From: Amycolatopsis orientalis DSM 40040 = KCTC 9412
Lineage (GTDB): Bacteria; Actinomycetota; Actinomycetes; Mycobacteriales; Pseudonocardiaceae
Length of the DNA stretch: 64,000 nt
Assembly (NCBI RefSeq): GCF_000478275.1
Contig: NZ_ASJB01000080.1
Location: forward strand, 480,995-544,994
Direction: 5' to 3'
Notes under the pieces: model-generated
Told to the model about the DNA's origin: nothing
Databases searched by the model: none
What the model saw: only the letters and a program-made list of their open reading frames with translations
Made by a program: the position numbers and the translations under genes
In this document: positions 24,584 through 33,561 of the stretch, piece after piece
How positions within the stretch are numbered: position 1 is the stretch's first letter
Layout of the letters: the number at the start of each line of letters is the position of its first letter

Positions 24584-24645
24584 GCGTTTCGTCCTCTGGA
24601 TGCGGTAGTTGCGTGCGCAAGGACCGCATCCAGAGGACGAAACGC
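24584..24645. terminator. Family D palindrome
   Basis: The arm GCGTTTCGTCCTCTGGATGC pairs with its complement, and an inner stem is TTGC/GCAA. It fills the gap between the amidohydrolase and a convergent TetR gene. Confidence 0.7.
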
Positions 24646-24649
24646 GGGT

Positions 24650-25273
24650 TCAGTGCTGGAGTGGGAAACCGCCGCCGATGCCCCGCCACGCGAGGTTGGC
24701 GGTGAGGGCGACGGCCTCTTCGCGGCTCATCGACTTGTGGTGCGCCAGCCAGAATCGCGCGCTGACCTGCGAGAGACCCACGAGGCCGACGGCGAGCAGC
24801 CGCGCCTTGTCCTCGTCGAGGCCCGCGTCCGCGGTGATGGTCTCGGTGATCGCGTCGACGCTGGCCGACGTCGCCCGGTCCACCGCCTCCTGCACGGCGG
24901 GCTCGCCACGCAGGTCGGATTCGAAGACCATCCGGAACGCGCCGGCGTCACCGTTGACGAAGTCGAAGAAGGCACCGACGGTCGCCGGGACGCGCTGCTT
25001 GTTGTCCGTCGTGGAGTCGAGTGCTTCCTTGACCCGCCGCACCAGTTCGTCGACGTGACTCTCCAGCAGCGCGATGTAGAGGTCGAGCTTGCCGGGGAAG
25101 TGCTGATAGAGAACCGGCTTGCTGACCCCGGCCTCTTCGGCGATCTCGTCCATCGCGGCGGCGTGGTATCCGTTCGCGGCGAACACCCGCTGCGCGGCGG
25201 CCAGCAGCTGGGCGCGGCGTTCCGTCCTGGGCAGGCGGACGCCTCGCGCCTGCAGTCGCGCCATTTCTGTCAT
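24650..25273 (-). CDS. TetR-family regulator (Rv3208-like)
   Basis: A 207-residue regulator. The helix-turn-helix contains AMDEIAEEAGVSKPVLYQHFPG (about 41-62), and the protein starts MTEMARLQARG. The ATG at 25273 has GGAGG 4-8 nt upstream. Position beside the alpha/beta hydrolase and DUF3152 genes matches the mycobacterial regulator Rv3208 (recalled), so it may be a conserved housekeeping regulator. Its ligand and targets are unknown. I see no operator in the divergent gap. Confidence 0.87.
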   Translation of the reverse strand: MTEMARLQARGVRLPRTERRAQLLAAAQRVFAANGYHAAAMDEIAEEAGVSKPVLYQHFPGKLDLYIALLESHVDELVRRVKEALDSTTDNKQRVPATVGAFFDFVNGDAGAFRMVFESDLRGEPAVQEAVDRATSASVDAITETITADAGLDEDKARLLAVGLVGLSQVSARFWLAHHKSMSREEAVALTANLAWRGIGGGFPLQH

Positions 25274-25424
25274 CGTTCCTCCAGTTCGAGGCACTCGTCT
25301 CCGCCGAGAACGCATCAGCGCAGTCGAGCGGGGCTCCGCGGGGCGGGGTCACCGCCGCGTGAAGTGAACTCGAGATTACTCGCCGGTACGGCCGGACCGC
25401 CAAGGGTCGGGCATCCTTGATGCT

Positions 25425-26414
25425 GTGTCTTCTTCAGTTTCCCGTGCCGCCGGTGACCGCCCGCCGTTGACCCACGTGCCGTTGTCGCGCAGGTCACTGC
25501 CGTCGCTGGACCCGGCACCGTCGCCGTGGCCCGGGGAAACAATAGGTGTCGGCGGGGTGAAATTGCACATCCGCCGGACCCCCGGCGGTCCCGAAACGGC
25601 GGTCTACGTCCACGGCCTCGGCGGCTCGTCCACGAACTGGACCGACTTGGCGGCGCTCCTGGCGCCTGAGGCGGCGGGCACCTCGATCGATTTGCCCGGT
25701 TTCGGCTACTCGGAGCCGCCGGACAAATTCACCTTCAGTCTCGACGCGCACGCCGAGATCGTCGCGAGCCACATCGAGAGCCTCGACGCCGGGCCGGTGC
25801 ACCTGTTCGGCAACTCGATGGGCGGCGCGGTCGCGTTGCTCGTCGCGGCCCGCCGTCCGGAACTGGTGAAGACGCTGACGCTGATCTCGCCCGCGATGCC
25901 GGACCTCCGCCCCAGCATGAAGCGGCTGTCCGATCCGCGGATGGCTTTCGCGTACCTGCCGCTGATCGGCCCGCGGGTCCGCCGTCAGCTGGCCGCGCTC
26001 GGTCCCCGCGAACGCGCCATGCAGGTCATCAACCTGTGTTTCGCCGACCCGGCCCGGTTCGCCGAGAGCAGGCTGAACGAACTGGAGGAGGAGCACAGCG
26101 CCCGTGCCGGATTCGCCTGGGCCGCGCCCGCGCTGGCCCGCAGTACCTTCGGCATCTTCCGGACGTGGTCCGCGCGCGGTCCGGCGTCGCTGTGGGCCGT
26201 CGCGCCGACGGTCGCCACGCCGACACTGGTCGTCTGGGGGCAGCACGACCGAGTGATATCCGTCCGGCGCGCGGAACGCACCGCTCGCCTGATCCCGCAC
26301 GCCCGGTTGCTCGTTCTCCCCCGAACCGGCCATGTGGCGCAGATGGAACGCCCGAATGTCGTAGCGAAGGCCGTTTTGGGGATGTGGGAATCGGTCGAAT
26401 CGGGCACCTGGTAA
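25425..26414 (+). CDS. Alpha/beta hydrolase
   Basis: A 329-residue enzyme. TAVYVHGLGGSSTNWTDL holds the oxyanion loop, LFGNSMGGAVALLVA (about 127-141) the nucleophile Ser in G-x-S-M-G, VVWGQHDRVI the Asp and RTGHVAQMERP the His. About 45 residues precede the core. The GTG start is poorly supported by a ribosome site, so an internal start is possible. It may be an esterase acting on lipids, like LipV from the mycobacterial neighbourhood. Substrate unknown. Confidence 0.85.
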   Translation: MSSSVSRAAGDRPPLTHVPLSRRSLPSLDPAPSPWPGETIGVGGVKLHIRRTPGGPETAVYVHGLGGSSTNWTDLAALLAPEAAGTSIDLPGFGYSEPPDKFTFSLDAHAEIVASHIESLDAGPVHLFGNSMGGAVALLVAARRPELVKTLTLISPAMPDLRPSMKRLSDPRMAFAYLPLIGPRVRRQLAALGPRERAMQVINLCFADPARFAESRLNELEEEHSARAGFAWAAPALARSTFGIFRTWSARGPASLWAVAPTVATPTLVVWGQHDRVISVRRAERTARLIPHARLLVLPRTGHVAQMERPNVVAKAVLGMWESVESGTW

Positions 26415-26423
26415 CCCATTCGG

Positions 26424-27677
26424 GTGAGCGGGACACGTCGCGCGCTGCGCCGGTCGCTCACAACATCACAGTTCGGTTATGGCACCCTGGTGCCCGTGGA
26501 CCGGGTGAAGCAAGGCGCGCAGGGCGAAGGTCGGCGGTCTCAGTACTCCGCATCCGCCCGTCGTTCGGCGCGCCCGCAGCCCCGGGATCCCGACGTTCCG
26601 CGCACCGGCCAGTACCGGCCCTCGCCGCCGCCGTCGCAGCGGCTGGACGAAGACCGCTACCGCCCCGGCGCCCGCCGGACCAGCGCCCAGCCGCTCAGCG
26701 CGTCCTGGAAGCCGCACGAGTCCGGTGCCGCCCGTCCCCAGAGCGCCAAGCGCCAGGGTGGGAGTGGCATCGGCCGCTTCGCCAAGACCTACGGCTGGCG
26801 CGTGTACGCGCTGCCGATCCTCGTGGTGATCACCGCGCTGGTCGTGTTCAACACCGCCACCGGCCCGCCCGAGCCGATCGCCTCCGACGGGACGAGCCTG
26901 GCCTCGGCGGACGGCTCCGACGGTTCCGCCGGCAACGGTGGCGAGCCGGGGGCGGGGGTCGACGGGGGTGGCGACGTCCTCCCGGAGAACCCGGCCAAAC
27001 CGGTCGATCTCAAGATCCCGACCGCGGACCTGCCCAAGGGCGGCGACTTCACCGAGTCCGGCAAGGGCACCTATCACGTGGTGCCGGGTTCCGGGCCGAA
27101 GGTGGGAACGGGTCAGCTGTTCACCTACACGATCGAAGTCGAGGACGGCATCGATCCGGTCAGCTACGCCGGTGACGACAGCTTCGCCACGATGGTGGAG
27201 GGCACCCTGTCCAACCCCAAGAGCTGGACGTGGGACGGCAAGAAGGCGCTCCAGCGCGTCGACGCCAGTTTCCCGAACCCCAGCTTCCGGGTGAGTCTCA
27301 CCACACCGAACACGACGCATCGCGCGGACGTCTGCATGTTCCAGATCACCTACGAGACGTCCTGCTACCGCTCCAGCTTCGACAAGCGCGTGGTGATCAA
27401 CCTCGCCCGCTGGGTGCGGGGGGCGCTCGCCTTCGAAAGCGACATGACCGGGTATCGCCAGTACGCCATCAATCACGAGGTCGGGCATGCCCTGGGCGGA
27501 AAGCACGTGGGCTGCCAGGTCAACGGCGGGATCGCGCCGGTGATGATGCAGCAGACGTTCGGCGTATCCAACGACTTCGTGGCGCAGCTGAACAATCTTC
27601 CCGGCGGTGACCGCGGGAGGGTGCCCGCGGACGGCAAGGTCTGCAAGCCCGGCTCCTGGCCGAATCAGACCCCTTAG
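26424..27677 (+). CDS. DUF3152 membrane-anchored metallopeptidase-like protein (Rv3207c-like)
   Basis: A 417-residue protein from the GTG at 26424; GTGs at 26490 and 26496 are alternatives, and TATGGC lies just before them. A basic, Pro-rich N-terminus leads to one transmembrane helix (about 131-147). A low-complexity Gly/Asp-rich linker follows and then DUF3152. INHEVGHALGGKH is an H-E-x-x-H-x-x-G-x-x-H zinc motif of the metzincin type. The extracellular domain likely cleaves proteins or peptides, as its place beside MoeZ agrees with Rv3207c. No substrate is known to me. Confidence 0.85.
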   Translation: MSGTRRALRRSLTTSQFGYGTLVPVDRVKQGAQGEGRRSQYSASARRSARPQPRDPDVPRTGQYRPSPPPSQRLDEDRYRPGARRTSAQPLSASWKPHESGAARPQSAKRQGGSGIGRFAKTYGWRVYALPILVVITALVVFNTATGPPEPIASDGTSLASADGSDGSAGNGGEPGAGVDGGGDVLPENPAKPVDLKIPTADLPKGGDFTESGKGTYHVVPGSGPKVGTGQLFTYTIEVEDGIDPVSYAGDDSFATMVEGTLSNPKSWTWDGKKALQRVDASFPNPSFRVSLTTPNTTHRADVCMFQITYETSCYRSSFDKRVVINLARWVRGALAFESDMTGYRQYAINHEVGHALGGKHVGCQVNGGIAPVMMQQTFGVSNDFVAQLNNLPGGDRGRVPADGKVCKPGSWPNQTP

Positions 27678-27794
27678 CCAAGTCCTCCCAGCTGCTGGGA
27701 TTTCCCAGGATCTGAAACACGGGAAGTCGTTTCCGCCTTCCTCTGTTGTAGATACTGGGATGCGACCCGCGATCCACGCGAGATGGAGGACCCG

Positions 27795-28973
27795 ATGTCA
27801 GGCACGCTGCCGCCGCTCGTCGAGCCGGCCGCCGAGCTCACCAAGGAAGAGGTGGCCCGGTACAGCCGTCACCTGATCATCCCGGACGTCGGGGTGACCG
27901 GGCAGAAGCGGTTGAAGAACGCCAAGGTGCTGGTCATCGGCGCCGGTGGCCTCGGCAGCCCGGCGCTGCTGTACCTGGCCGCGGCCGGGGTCGGCACGCT
28001 CGGCATCGTCGACTTCGACGAGGTCGACGAATCGAATCTGCACCGTCAGGTCATTCACGGCCAGTCCGACATCGGCAAGCTCAAGGCCGCGTCGGCGCAG
28101 GAGTCGATCGCCGAGATCAACCCGTTCGTCAAGGTGCACCTGCACACCGACCGGCTGGAGTCGTCGAACGCGCTCGAACTGTTCGAGCAGTACGACCTGA
28201 TCCTCGACGGCACCGACAACTTCGCGACCCGGTACCTGGTCAACGACGCCGCCGTGCTCACCGGCAAGCCCTACGTGTGGGGCTCGATCTACCGGTTCGA
28301 GGGCCAGGCGAGCGTCTTCTGGGAGGACGCGCCGAACGGCAAGGGCCTCAACTACCGCGACCTCTACCCCGAGCCGCCGCCGCCCGGCATGGTCCCGTCG
28401 TGCGCCGAGGGCGGCGTGCTGGGCGTGCTGTGCGCGTCGATCGGCTCGATCATGGTCAACGAGGCGATCAAGCTGATCACCGGTATCGGTGAGCCGCTGC
28501 TGGGCAGGCTCGTCAGCTACGACGCGCTGGAGATGAAGTACCGCGAGGTCAAGATCCGCAAGGATCCGGAGACCCCGAAGATCACCGGGCTCATCGACTA
28601 CGAAGCGTTCTGTGGCGTTGTGTCGGACGAAGCCGCTTCGGCCGCTTCGGGGCACACGATCACTCCGGCGGAACTCAAGGCCAAGTTCGACAACGGCGAC
28701 AACTTCGCCCTCATCGACGTCCGCGAGCCGCACGAGTACGAGATCGTGAACATCAAGGGTGCGACGCTCATCCCGAAGGACAAGATCCTCTCGGGCGAGG
28801 CGCTGTCGGAACTGCCGCAGGACAAGCCGATCGTGCTGCACTGCAAGTCGGGCGCGCGTTCGGCGGAGGCGCTGGCGGCGCTGCACAAGGCCGGGTTCAA
28901 GGACGCGACCCACCTCGGTGGCGGCGTGCTGGCCTGGGCGCGGCAGATCGACCAGAGCCTGCCGACCTACTGA
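27795..28973 (+). CDS. moeZ: Adenylyltransferase/sulfurtransferase MoeZ
   Basis: A 392-residue fusion of an E1-like ThiF/MoeB domain (about 20-265) and a C-terminal rhodanese domain (from about 295). VLVIGAGGLGSPALLYLAAA binds ATP, and LDGTDNFATRYLVND is the E1 motif. The rhodanese active site reads HCKSGARS (Cys at about 355), where a persulfide forms. MoeZ adenylates a small sulfur carrier and passes sulfur, serving molybdopterin, thiamin or cysteine routes. The Zn CxxC pairs of E. coli MoeB are absent, as in actinobacterial forms. The ATG has GGAGG 5 nt upstream. Confidence 0.95.
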   Translation: MSGTLPPLVEPAAELTKEEVARYSRHLIIPDVGVTGQKRLKNAKVLVIGAGGLGSPALLYLAAAGVGTLGIVDFDEVDESNLHRQVIHGQSDIGKLKAASAQESIAEINPFVKVHLHTDRLESSNALELFEQYDLILDGTDNFATRYLVNDAAVLTGKPYVWGSIYRFEGQASVFWEDAPNGKGLNYRDLYPEPPPPGMVPSCAEGGVLGVLCASIGSIMVNEAIKLITGIGEPLLGRLVSYDALEMKYREVKIRKDPETPKITGLIDYEAFCGVVSDEAASAASGHTITPAELKAKFDNGDNFALIDVREPHEYEIVNIKGATLIPKDKILSGEALSELPQDKPIVLHCKSGARSAEALAALHKAGFKDATHLGGGVLAWARQIDQSLPTY

Positions 28974-29002
28974 ACATCCGGCCCCGCTGACCTGCGGAAA
29001 GG

Positions 29003-29069
29003 GAGCAAGGGACCTTTGCTCTCGCCTGCTTGGCCTGCCTGAGCAAGCGAGAGCAAAGGTCCCTTGCTC
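29003..29069. terminator. Family B palindrome, variant with compensatory changes
   Basis: Outer arms GAGCAAGGGACC and GGTCCCTTGCTC match other copies. The next segment reads GCTCTCGC/GCGAGAGC where the 19126 copy has GCTATCGC/GCGATAGC, and CTTG/CAAG continues it, so pairing is preserved. It separates convergent moeZ and a membrane-protein gene. Confidence 0.7.
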
Positions 29070-29079
29070 TCCCCGCGGG

Positions 29080-30060
29080 TCAGCGGCCGAAGCCGATCGA
29101 CCCGCCGCCGAAGATCGATCGCACGAACCTCGCGTACTCCGCGGGTACGTCCGTGCGGTGCCCGCTCTTCGCCTTGGGCAGGGCGGCGATGATCTCGGCG
29201 TCGGTCAGCGGATGCGTCTTGGCGGCCAGCTCCCGGAGTTCGTCGGGTTTCCAGTTGTGGTTGCCCGCGACGTGCAGCGAGACCGCTCCGCGTCGCTGGA
29301 TGAACTCGATCCTCTCGGTGTTCTTACGCAGAAACTCGCCTTCGCCGACCTGAGTGCACGTCGCGTTGTCGAGCCGCCAGTCGGTCTTCACCGACGTCTC
29401 GCAGCTTTCGACGGCGTCGGTCACGAAGGTCCATACGGGCGAGACCCACAGTTGCGGGGCGTATTCGACGATCAGCGAGCCGGAGTCTTCGGTCGCCTTG
29501 ACCGGCAGACGTTGTGAGCCGAGGTCGGCCGCGAGCGTGCGTTCGTGCGGGACGCCTGCCGAGGCCAGCCGCCGGGCGGGGGTGTCTTCGGGCAGCGCGG
29601 CGGGACCGGCGATGCCGCCGGCCACCAGTGCCACGCCGAGGACTCCGGCGACGGCCCGCACCCGCCAGTCACTCACGAACAGGCCCGCGGCGAGCGCCAC
29701 CGGCAGCCCGAGGAACGGGATCGCCACCCACTCGACGGGATCGAAGGCTTCCGCCACCTCCACCACGAAGATCGCGCCGAGGACGCCGGAGATCCCGACG
29801 ACGAACGCCCACCCCAGCCTCGGCCATGGGCGCACCGTCAGGGGAGAGACGGTCCGTGCGGTGTAACCGGCCAGGTACGCCGTCCCGACCGACAGAATCG
29901 GGACGGGCAACGCCAGCCAGGGAACGTGCAGGAACGCGGCGAGCACGACGAGCCAGCCGACGGTGATGGCGCCGAGCGTGCCCACGAGCCACAGCGACAC
30001 GAGCTGGAGGGCGATGACCTGCCCATCGGTGAACCGGCCTTGGGCCGTTCGGGGGACCAT
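29080..30060 (-). CDS. Hypothetical membrane protein
   Basis: A 326-residue protein with about five to six hydrophobic helices in its first 165 residues, then a soluble, probably external domain with four cysteines (ESCETS, NATCTQ and others). I do not recognise a family. The gene is single, flanked by a palindrome on its 3' side and divergent from the TIGR02569 gene. Function is open. Confidence 0.65.
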   Translation of the reverse strand: MVPRTAQGRFTDGQVIALQLVSLWLVGTLGAITVGWLVVLAAFLHVPWLALPVPILSVGTAYLAGYTARTVSPLTVRPWPRLGWAFVVGISGVLGAIFVVEVAEAFDPVEWVAIPFLGLPVALAAGLFVSDWRVRAVAGVLGVALVAGGIAGPAALPEDTPARRLASAGVPHERTLAADLGSQRLPVKATEDSGSLIVEYAPQLWVSPVWTFVTDAVESCETSVKTDWRLDNATCTQVGEGEFLRKNTERIEFIQRRGAVSLHVAGNHNWKPDELRELAAKTHPLTDAEIIAALPKAKSGHRTDVPAEYARFVRSIFGGGSIGFGR

Positions 30061-30152
30061 GGCCGAAGAATGGCAGGTCAGAGTGATGTTGTCTTGAGTA
30101 TCGCTACTCAGGTGATCAGCGCGTCTTCTCGTTCGTGGCGCGGAAGACGGGG

Positions 30153-30167
30153 TAACGTCCCGTGCCG
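30153..30167 (+). promoter_or_regulatory. -10 box for leaderless start
   Basis: TAACGT at 30153-30158 ends 8 nt before the GTG at 30167. No ribosome site is visible. Confidence 0.4.
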
Positions 30168-30964
30168 TGCGTGCGACCCTCGAAAGCCCTCCGGATCACG
30201 TCTGTACGGCGTTCGGCGGACGTATCGGTGAGGCGGAACCGCTGCCCGGCACCACTGCCTGGCGCTACGGCGACCTCGTCCTGAAGCCGGTCGTGGACAA
30301 GTCGCGGACGCTGTGGACGGCCCGCGCGCTGGAAGCCGTCGACGAGCCGGGCCTGCGGGTCGCGAAGCCGGTCCGGTCCAGTGATGGCCGGTGGGTGGTC
30401 GGCGGCTGGTCGGCGAACCGGTTCGTGTCCGGTACCGCCGAGCACCGGTACGACGAGGTCGTGCACGCGGCGGTCAAACTGCACCGGGCGACGGCAGGGC
30501 TGCCGCGGCCGGATTTCCTGGGGCGCCGCACCGATATCGAGGCCTTGGCCGACAAACTCGCCTGGGGCGAAGCGGACATGTCCCTCGACGAGAACAAGGG
30601 CGGCCGCTGGTTCGAGGTGCTCGCCGGCTCCCGAAGACCGGTCAAACTGCCGGATCAGGTCGTCCACGGCGAACTGCTCGCCGGTGTGCTGTTCGACGGC
30701 GACGAGGCCCCCGGGATCGTCGACTTCGTTCCGTACTACAGGCCCGGTGAATGGGGTGCCGCGGTCGTCGCGGTCGACGCGCTCGCCTGGGGCGGCGCCA
30801 CCATCGAACTCCTCGAACGCTGGGCGCATCTCCCGCAATGGCCCCAGCTTCTCCTGCGGGCCGTCCTCTTCCGCCTCGCCGCCAACGCACTCGACCCGCG
30901 GTCGACGCGAGCGGCGCACGACGGCCTCCGCGCCGCGGCACGCGATGTGAGCGCCGTGTTGTAA
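30167..30964 (+). CDS. TIGR02569-family protein (Rv3205c-like)
   Basis: A 265-residue protein that belongs to an actinobacterial family related to aminoglycoside phosphotransferases and protein-kinase-like folds. PDQVVHGELLAGVLFDGD (about 163-180) resembles the HGDxxxxN catalytic loop with changes, and GIVDFVPYYRPGEW the DFG-like end. N-terminal part contains the FGGRIGEAEPLPG nucleotide-loop-like segment. Whether it phosphorylates anything is unknown. It belongs with moeZ in the conserved backbone. Confidence 0.75.
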   Translation: MRATLESPPDHVCTAFGGRIGEAEPLPGTTAWRYGDLVLKPVVDKSRTLWTARALEAVDEPGLRVAKPVRSSDGRWVVGGWSANRFVSGTAEHRYDEVVHAAVKLHRATAGLPRPDFLGRRTDIEALADKLAWGEADMSLDENKGGRWFEVLAGSRRPVKLPDQVVHGELLAGVLFDGDEAPGIVDFVPYYRPGEWGAAVVAVDALAWGGATIELLERWAHLPQWPQLLLRAVLFRLAANALDPRSTRAAHDGLRAAARDVSAVL

Positions 30965-30966
30965 GG

Positions 30967-31305
30967 CCGTGAAGGCCTCCTTCCCTACCCTCAGAGTCAG
31001 GGTCCCGGCAAAGTCGCAGAGCTGCTGGTCGGCGCTGCTCTTGATGGTCCGGATGTGACATCACTGGTGCCCGCGAGGTTCGAGTGTGGAGAATTTGGGA
31101 CGTTGAACGTCCCAAATCCTCCACACTCGGGGGTGTGCCGGGCTCCGGGGCATGTCCCTGATCCTCTGTTGAGCAAGGTTCGCAACCGGTGCGAGCCCGG
31201 CGTTCATGAAGGAATTGGGACACTCAACGTCCCAATTCCTTCATAGGCGGCCTGCGCCATGACAAGAGGTCCCTACCCTCAGAGTAGGGAAGGAGGCATT
31301 CACGG
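30967..31305. repeat. Composite hairpin element, copy 1 (family F with terminal inverted repeats)
   Basis: The gap between two convergent stop codons holds one organised element. Terminal inverted repeats (30967-30996 and 31278-31305) share CCGTGAANGCCTCCTTCCCT with three mismatches. Inside are hairpin I (31081-31129, TTTGGGACGTT core), stem III (31177-31197, GGTTCGCA/TGCGAGCC) and hairpin II (31206-31244, ATGAAGGAATTGGGAC arm). About 250 bp reappear at 58278-58470. It contains no transposase gene and may be a non-autonomous mobile element, a terminator, or a structured RNA. Confidence 0.6.
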
Positions 31306-31311
31306 ACCGGC

Positions 31312-33561
31312 CTATTCGGTCCGCAGGCTTTCCAGTCGCGCGGCCGAGCGCACCGCCGGGAACGCCGACGCGGTCACCACGAGGACCACCGCGACCGCCG
31401 CCCCGGCGAGCGCCCCCACCCCAGCCCAGTCCACGACCAGCGGATTCGTGAGCAGCCTGGTCGCCAGCGCGGCGATGCCGACCCCGGTCACGATCGCGAC
31501 CACGATCCCGAGCAGCAGCGGGATCCCGTTCTGCCACAACAAGGATCGCATCACGACGCGGACGGGCACGCCGGTCGCGGCCAGTGCCCCGATGGCGCGG
31601 CGCCGCTCCCGCACCTGTTCCTGGGCGAGCACCAGGAGGCTCACCCCGGCGAGCAGAAGGATCAGCAGCGCCCCGGCGAACAGGCCATCGCGGACGTCGG
31701 TGAACATCCGGGCCTCGTCCGTCAGCTTCTTCCCGTCGACGGTGGTCACCTGCGCGCGCCAGGCGAACGGGGCGACGGCGTTGCGGACCCGTTCGACGAA
31801 GTCCGGATCCGCGGACGACGGCCGCAGGGTCCCGGCGGCTCCGGCCTCGGTCAGATCGACACCCGCCACCGCGGCGGGGGTCACCAGGAGCTGGGCGCCC
31901 GAATAGAAGGCCGTCTCACCCGGTTTGTACGCCACCGGCCGCGGATCGGCCGGAAGCGTCCAGCGGTGCTCCCGTTTCGCGTCGTCGGCCAAGGTCACCG
32001 TCTGTCCACTGTGGAATTTGACGCCCCGCTCGTCGGGGAAGGTGAAGACATCGCCGTCGGTGCACGCCGTCGTCTCCGTCATGGTCTTGATGGTGGCGCA
32101 GTCGGCGACGCCCGCGATGACCCCGGAATCCGTGACGAGCAGCGTCCGGAGTGACCGGACGTCCCGCGCGCCGGGGACCTCCCGTACCGCGGTCATCGCC
32201 TTCTCCGCGGGGGATCCGTAAGCGGTGACGTAAACCCTGTCGCCTTGCGACGCGTGCCATGGCGCGGGAAGCGAGACGTAGAAGGCCGCCTGTCCGGCCA
32301 GCAGGGACTGCAGGGCGATCGCCCCGGCCACGACGACGCAGAGACCGGCGACGACGCGGGAAGGGGTCCCGCTGTCGGTCTGCAGCCGCCGGATCGCGAG
32401 CTGGAACGCGGGCGGCCCGCCCCGGATCCGCGCCACCGCGCGGTCGAGGAGCCACGGCAGCAGGGCCGGGACGCCGATCAGCACCAGCAACGCGCCCGCC
32501 ATCATCGCGGTACGGGCGAGTTCGCTGCCGATGGCGTACTCCGGCACCAGCAGGGCGACACCCGCGACGACGAGCAGAAGCCGCCACCACAGCCGCCGCC
32601 GGACCGGCGAGGTCTCGCGGGCGGCGCCGAGCGGGTCGATGATCGTGCGGCGCTGCGCGGCCAGCGTCGCCACCACGGTCAGCGCCGGGACGACCAGCGC
32701 GATCAGGACCACCAGCGGCCACGACGGTGTCAGGTCGGCGGGAAAGAGGCCGAAGCGGAACACCTGCAGGTCCGCGACCTGCCCGCGCAGGAGCAGGAAC
32801 AGCCCGGCCCCGGCGAGCAGCCCGGTGGCCGCGCTCACCAGCGTTTCGGCGACGGCCACCCGGCGGACCTGCCCGGCGGTCGCGCCCGCCAGCCGGAGCG
32901 CGGCGAGGCGCCGGTCCCGTTCCGCGCCACCCACCCGTGAACTCGTGCCGATGAAGATGAACACCGGCGCGAGCAGCGCGATGATCCCGATCAACAGCAC
33001 CACGAGCACGCCGGCGGGCAGCGGCTCGACCGGTTGAGGGCCACCGAAGGCGTAGATGGGAATTCCCGGCAACGACCCGTCCACCCCGAGATAGGCGGTC
33101 AGGTCCCGCGGGTTCTGCAGCCCCTCCGCCTTGATGAGCCCGGCCGGTTCGCCGTCGAACCGCGGCCGCAGGAGTTCGCCCGCGTCCGAGGCGAGCAGTT
33201 CCTTCAGGCGCGGCGAAACGACGACCTCGCCCGGCGCGGGAATCCGGTCCAGCCCCGGCGGCACCGGCGAGTCCGGCCCGGTCGCGTGCACGTACCTGAG
33301 CCCGATCGGCTCGCCGCGGAACTCGGTCGTCCGCTCGGTGAAGGTCAACGGGGCGGCGCCGGACTTCGCCTGAAAGTCCGCGGAAGCCGCGATCTCGCGG
33401 TGCTGCCTGCTTTCGTAGGCGTTCCCCGCCGACGCGGCGACCAGCAGGATCGCCACCGCCAGCCCGATCCCGACGGTGCCGAGCACCAGCCTGACGAGCG
33501 AGCCCCGGCCGCCCCCGACGGCCAGCCGGAACCCCAGCATCAGGTCTTCCCGGGCGCTCAT
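31312..33561 (-). CDS. FtsX-family ABC exporter permease
   Basis: A 749-residue membrane protein with an N-terminal helix near 20-42, a large periplasmic-type domain, several central helices and a C-terminal FtsX-like four-helix region (VLAQEQVRERRRAIGALAAT is the coupling segment). The layout is that of the two-half FtsX/MacB permeases (eight to ten helices). Its ATG overlaps the stop of the ATPase gene by 4 bp. Together they probably export a peptide, antibiotic or lipid, regulated by the PadR protein. Confidence 0.88.
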   Translation of the reverse strand: MSAREDLMLGFRLAVGGGRGSLVRLVLGTVGIGLAVAILLVAASAGNAYESRQHREIAASADFQAKSGAAPLTFTERTTEFRGEPIGLRYVHATGPDSPVPPGLDRIPAPGEVVVSPRLKELLASDAGELLRPRFDGEPAGLIKAEGLQNPRDLTAYLGVDGSLPGIPIYAFGGPQPVEPLPAGVLVVLLIGIIALLAPVFIFIGTSSRVGGAERDRRLAALRLAGATAGQVRRVAVAETLVSAATGLLAGAGLFLLLRGQVADLQVFRFGLFPADLTPSWPLVVLIALVVPALTVVATLAAQRRTIIDPLGAARETSPVRRRLWWRLLLVVAGVALLVPEYAIGSELARTAMMAGALLVLIGVPALLPWLLDRAVARIRGGPPAFQLAIRRLQTDSGTPSRVVAGLCVVVAGAIALQSLLAGQAAFYVSLPAPWHASQGDRVYVTAYGSPAEKAMTAVREVPGARDVRSLRTLLVTDSGVIAGVADCATIKTMTETTACTDGDVFTFPDERGVKFHSGQTVTLADDAKREHRWTLPADPRPVAYKPGETAFYSGAQLLVTPAAVAGVDLTEAGAAGTLRPSSADPDFVERVRNAVAPFAWRAQVTTVDGKKLTDEARMFTDVRDGLFAGALLILLLAGVSLLVLAQEQVRERRRAIGALAATGVPVRVVMRSLLWQNGIPLLLGIVVAIVTGVGIAALATRLLTNPLVVDWAGVGALAGAAVAVVLVVTASAFPAVRSAARLESLRTE

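Noticed and set aside
30967..31305. Insertion sequence
   Set aside because: Terminal inverted repeats exist, but there is no transposase frame and no clear target duplication.
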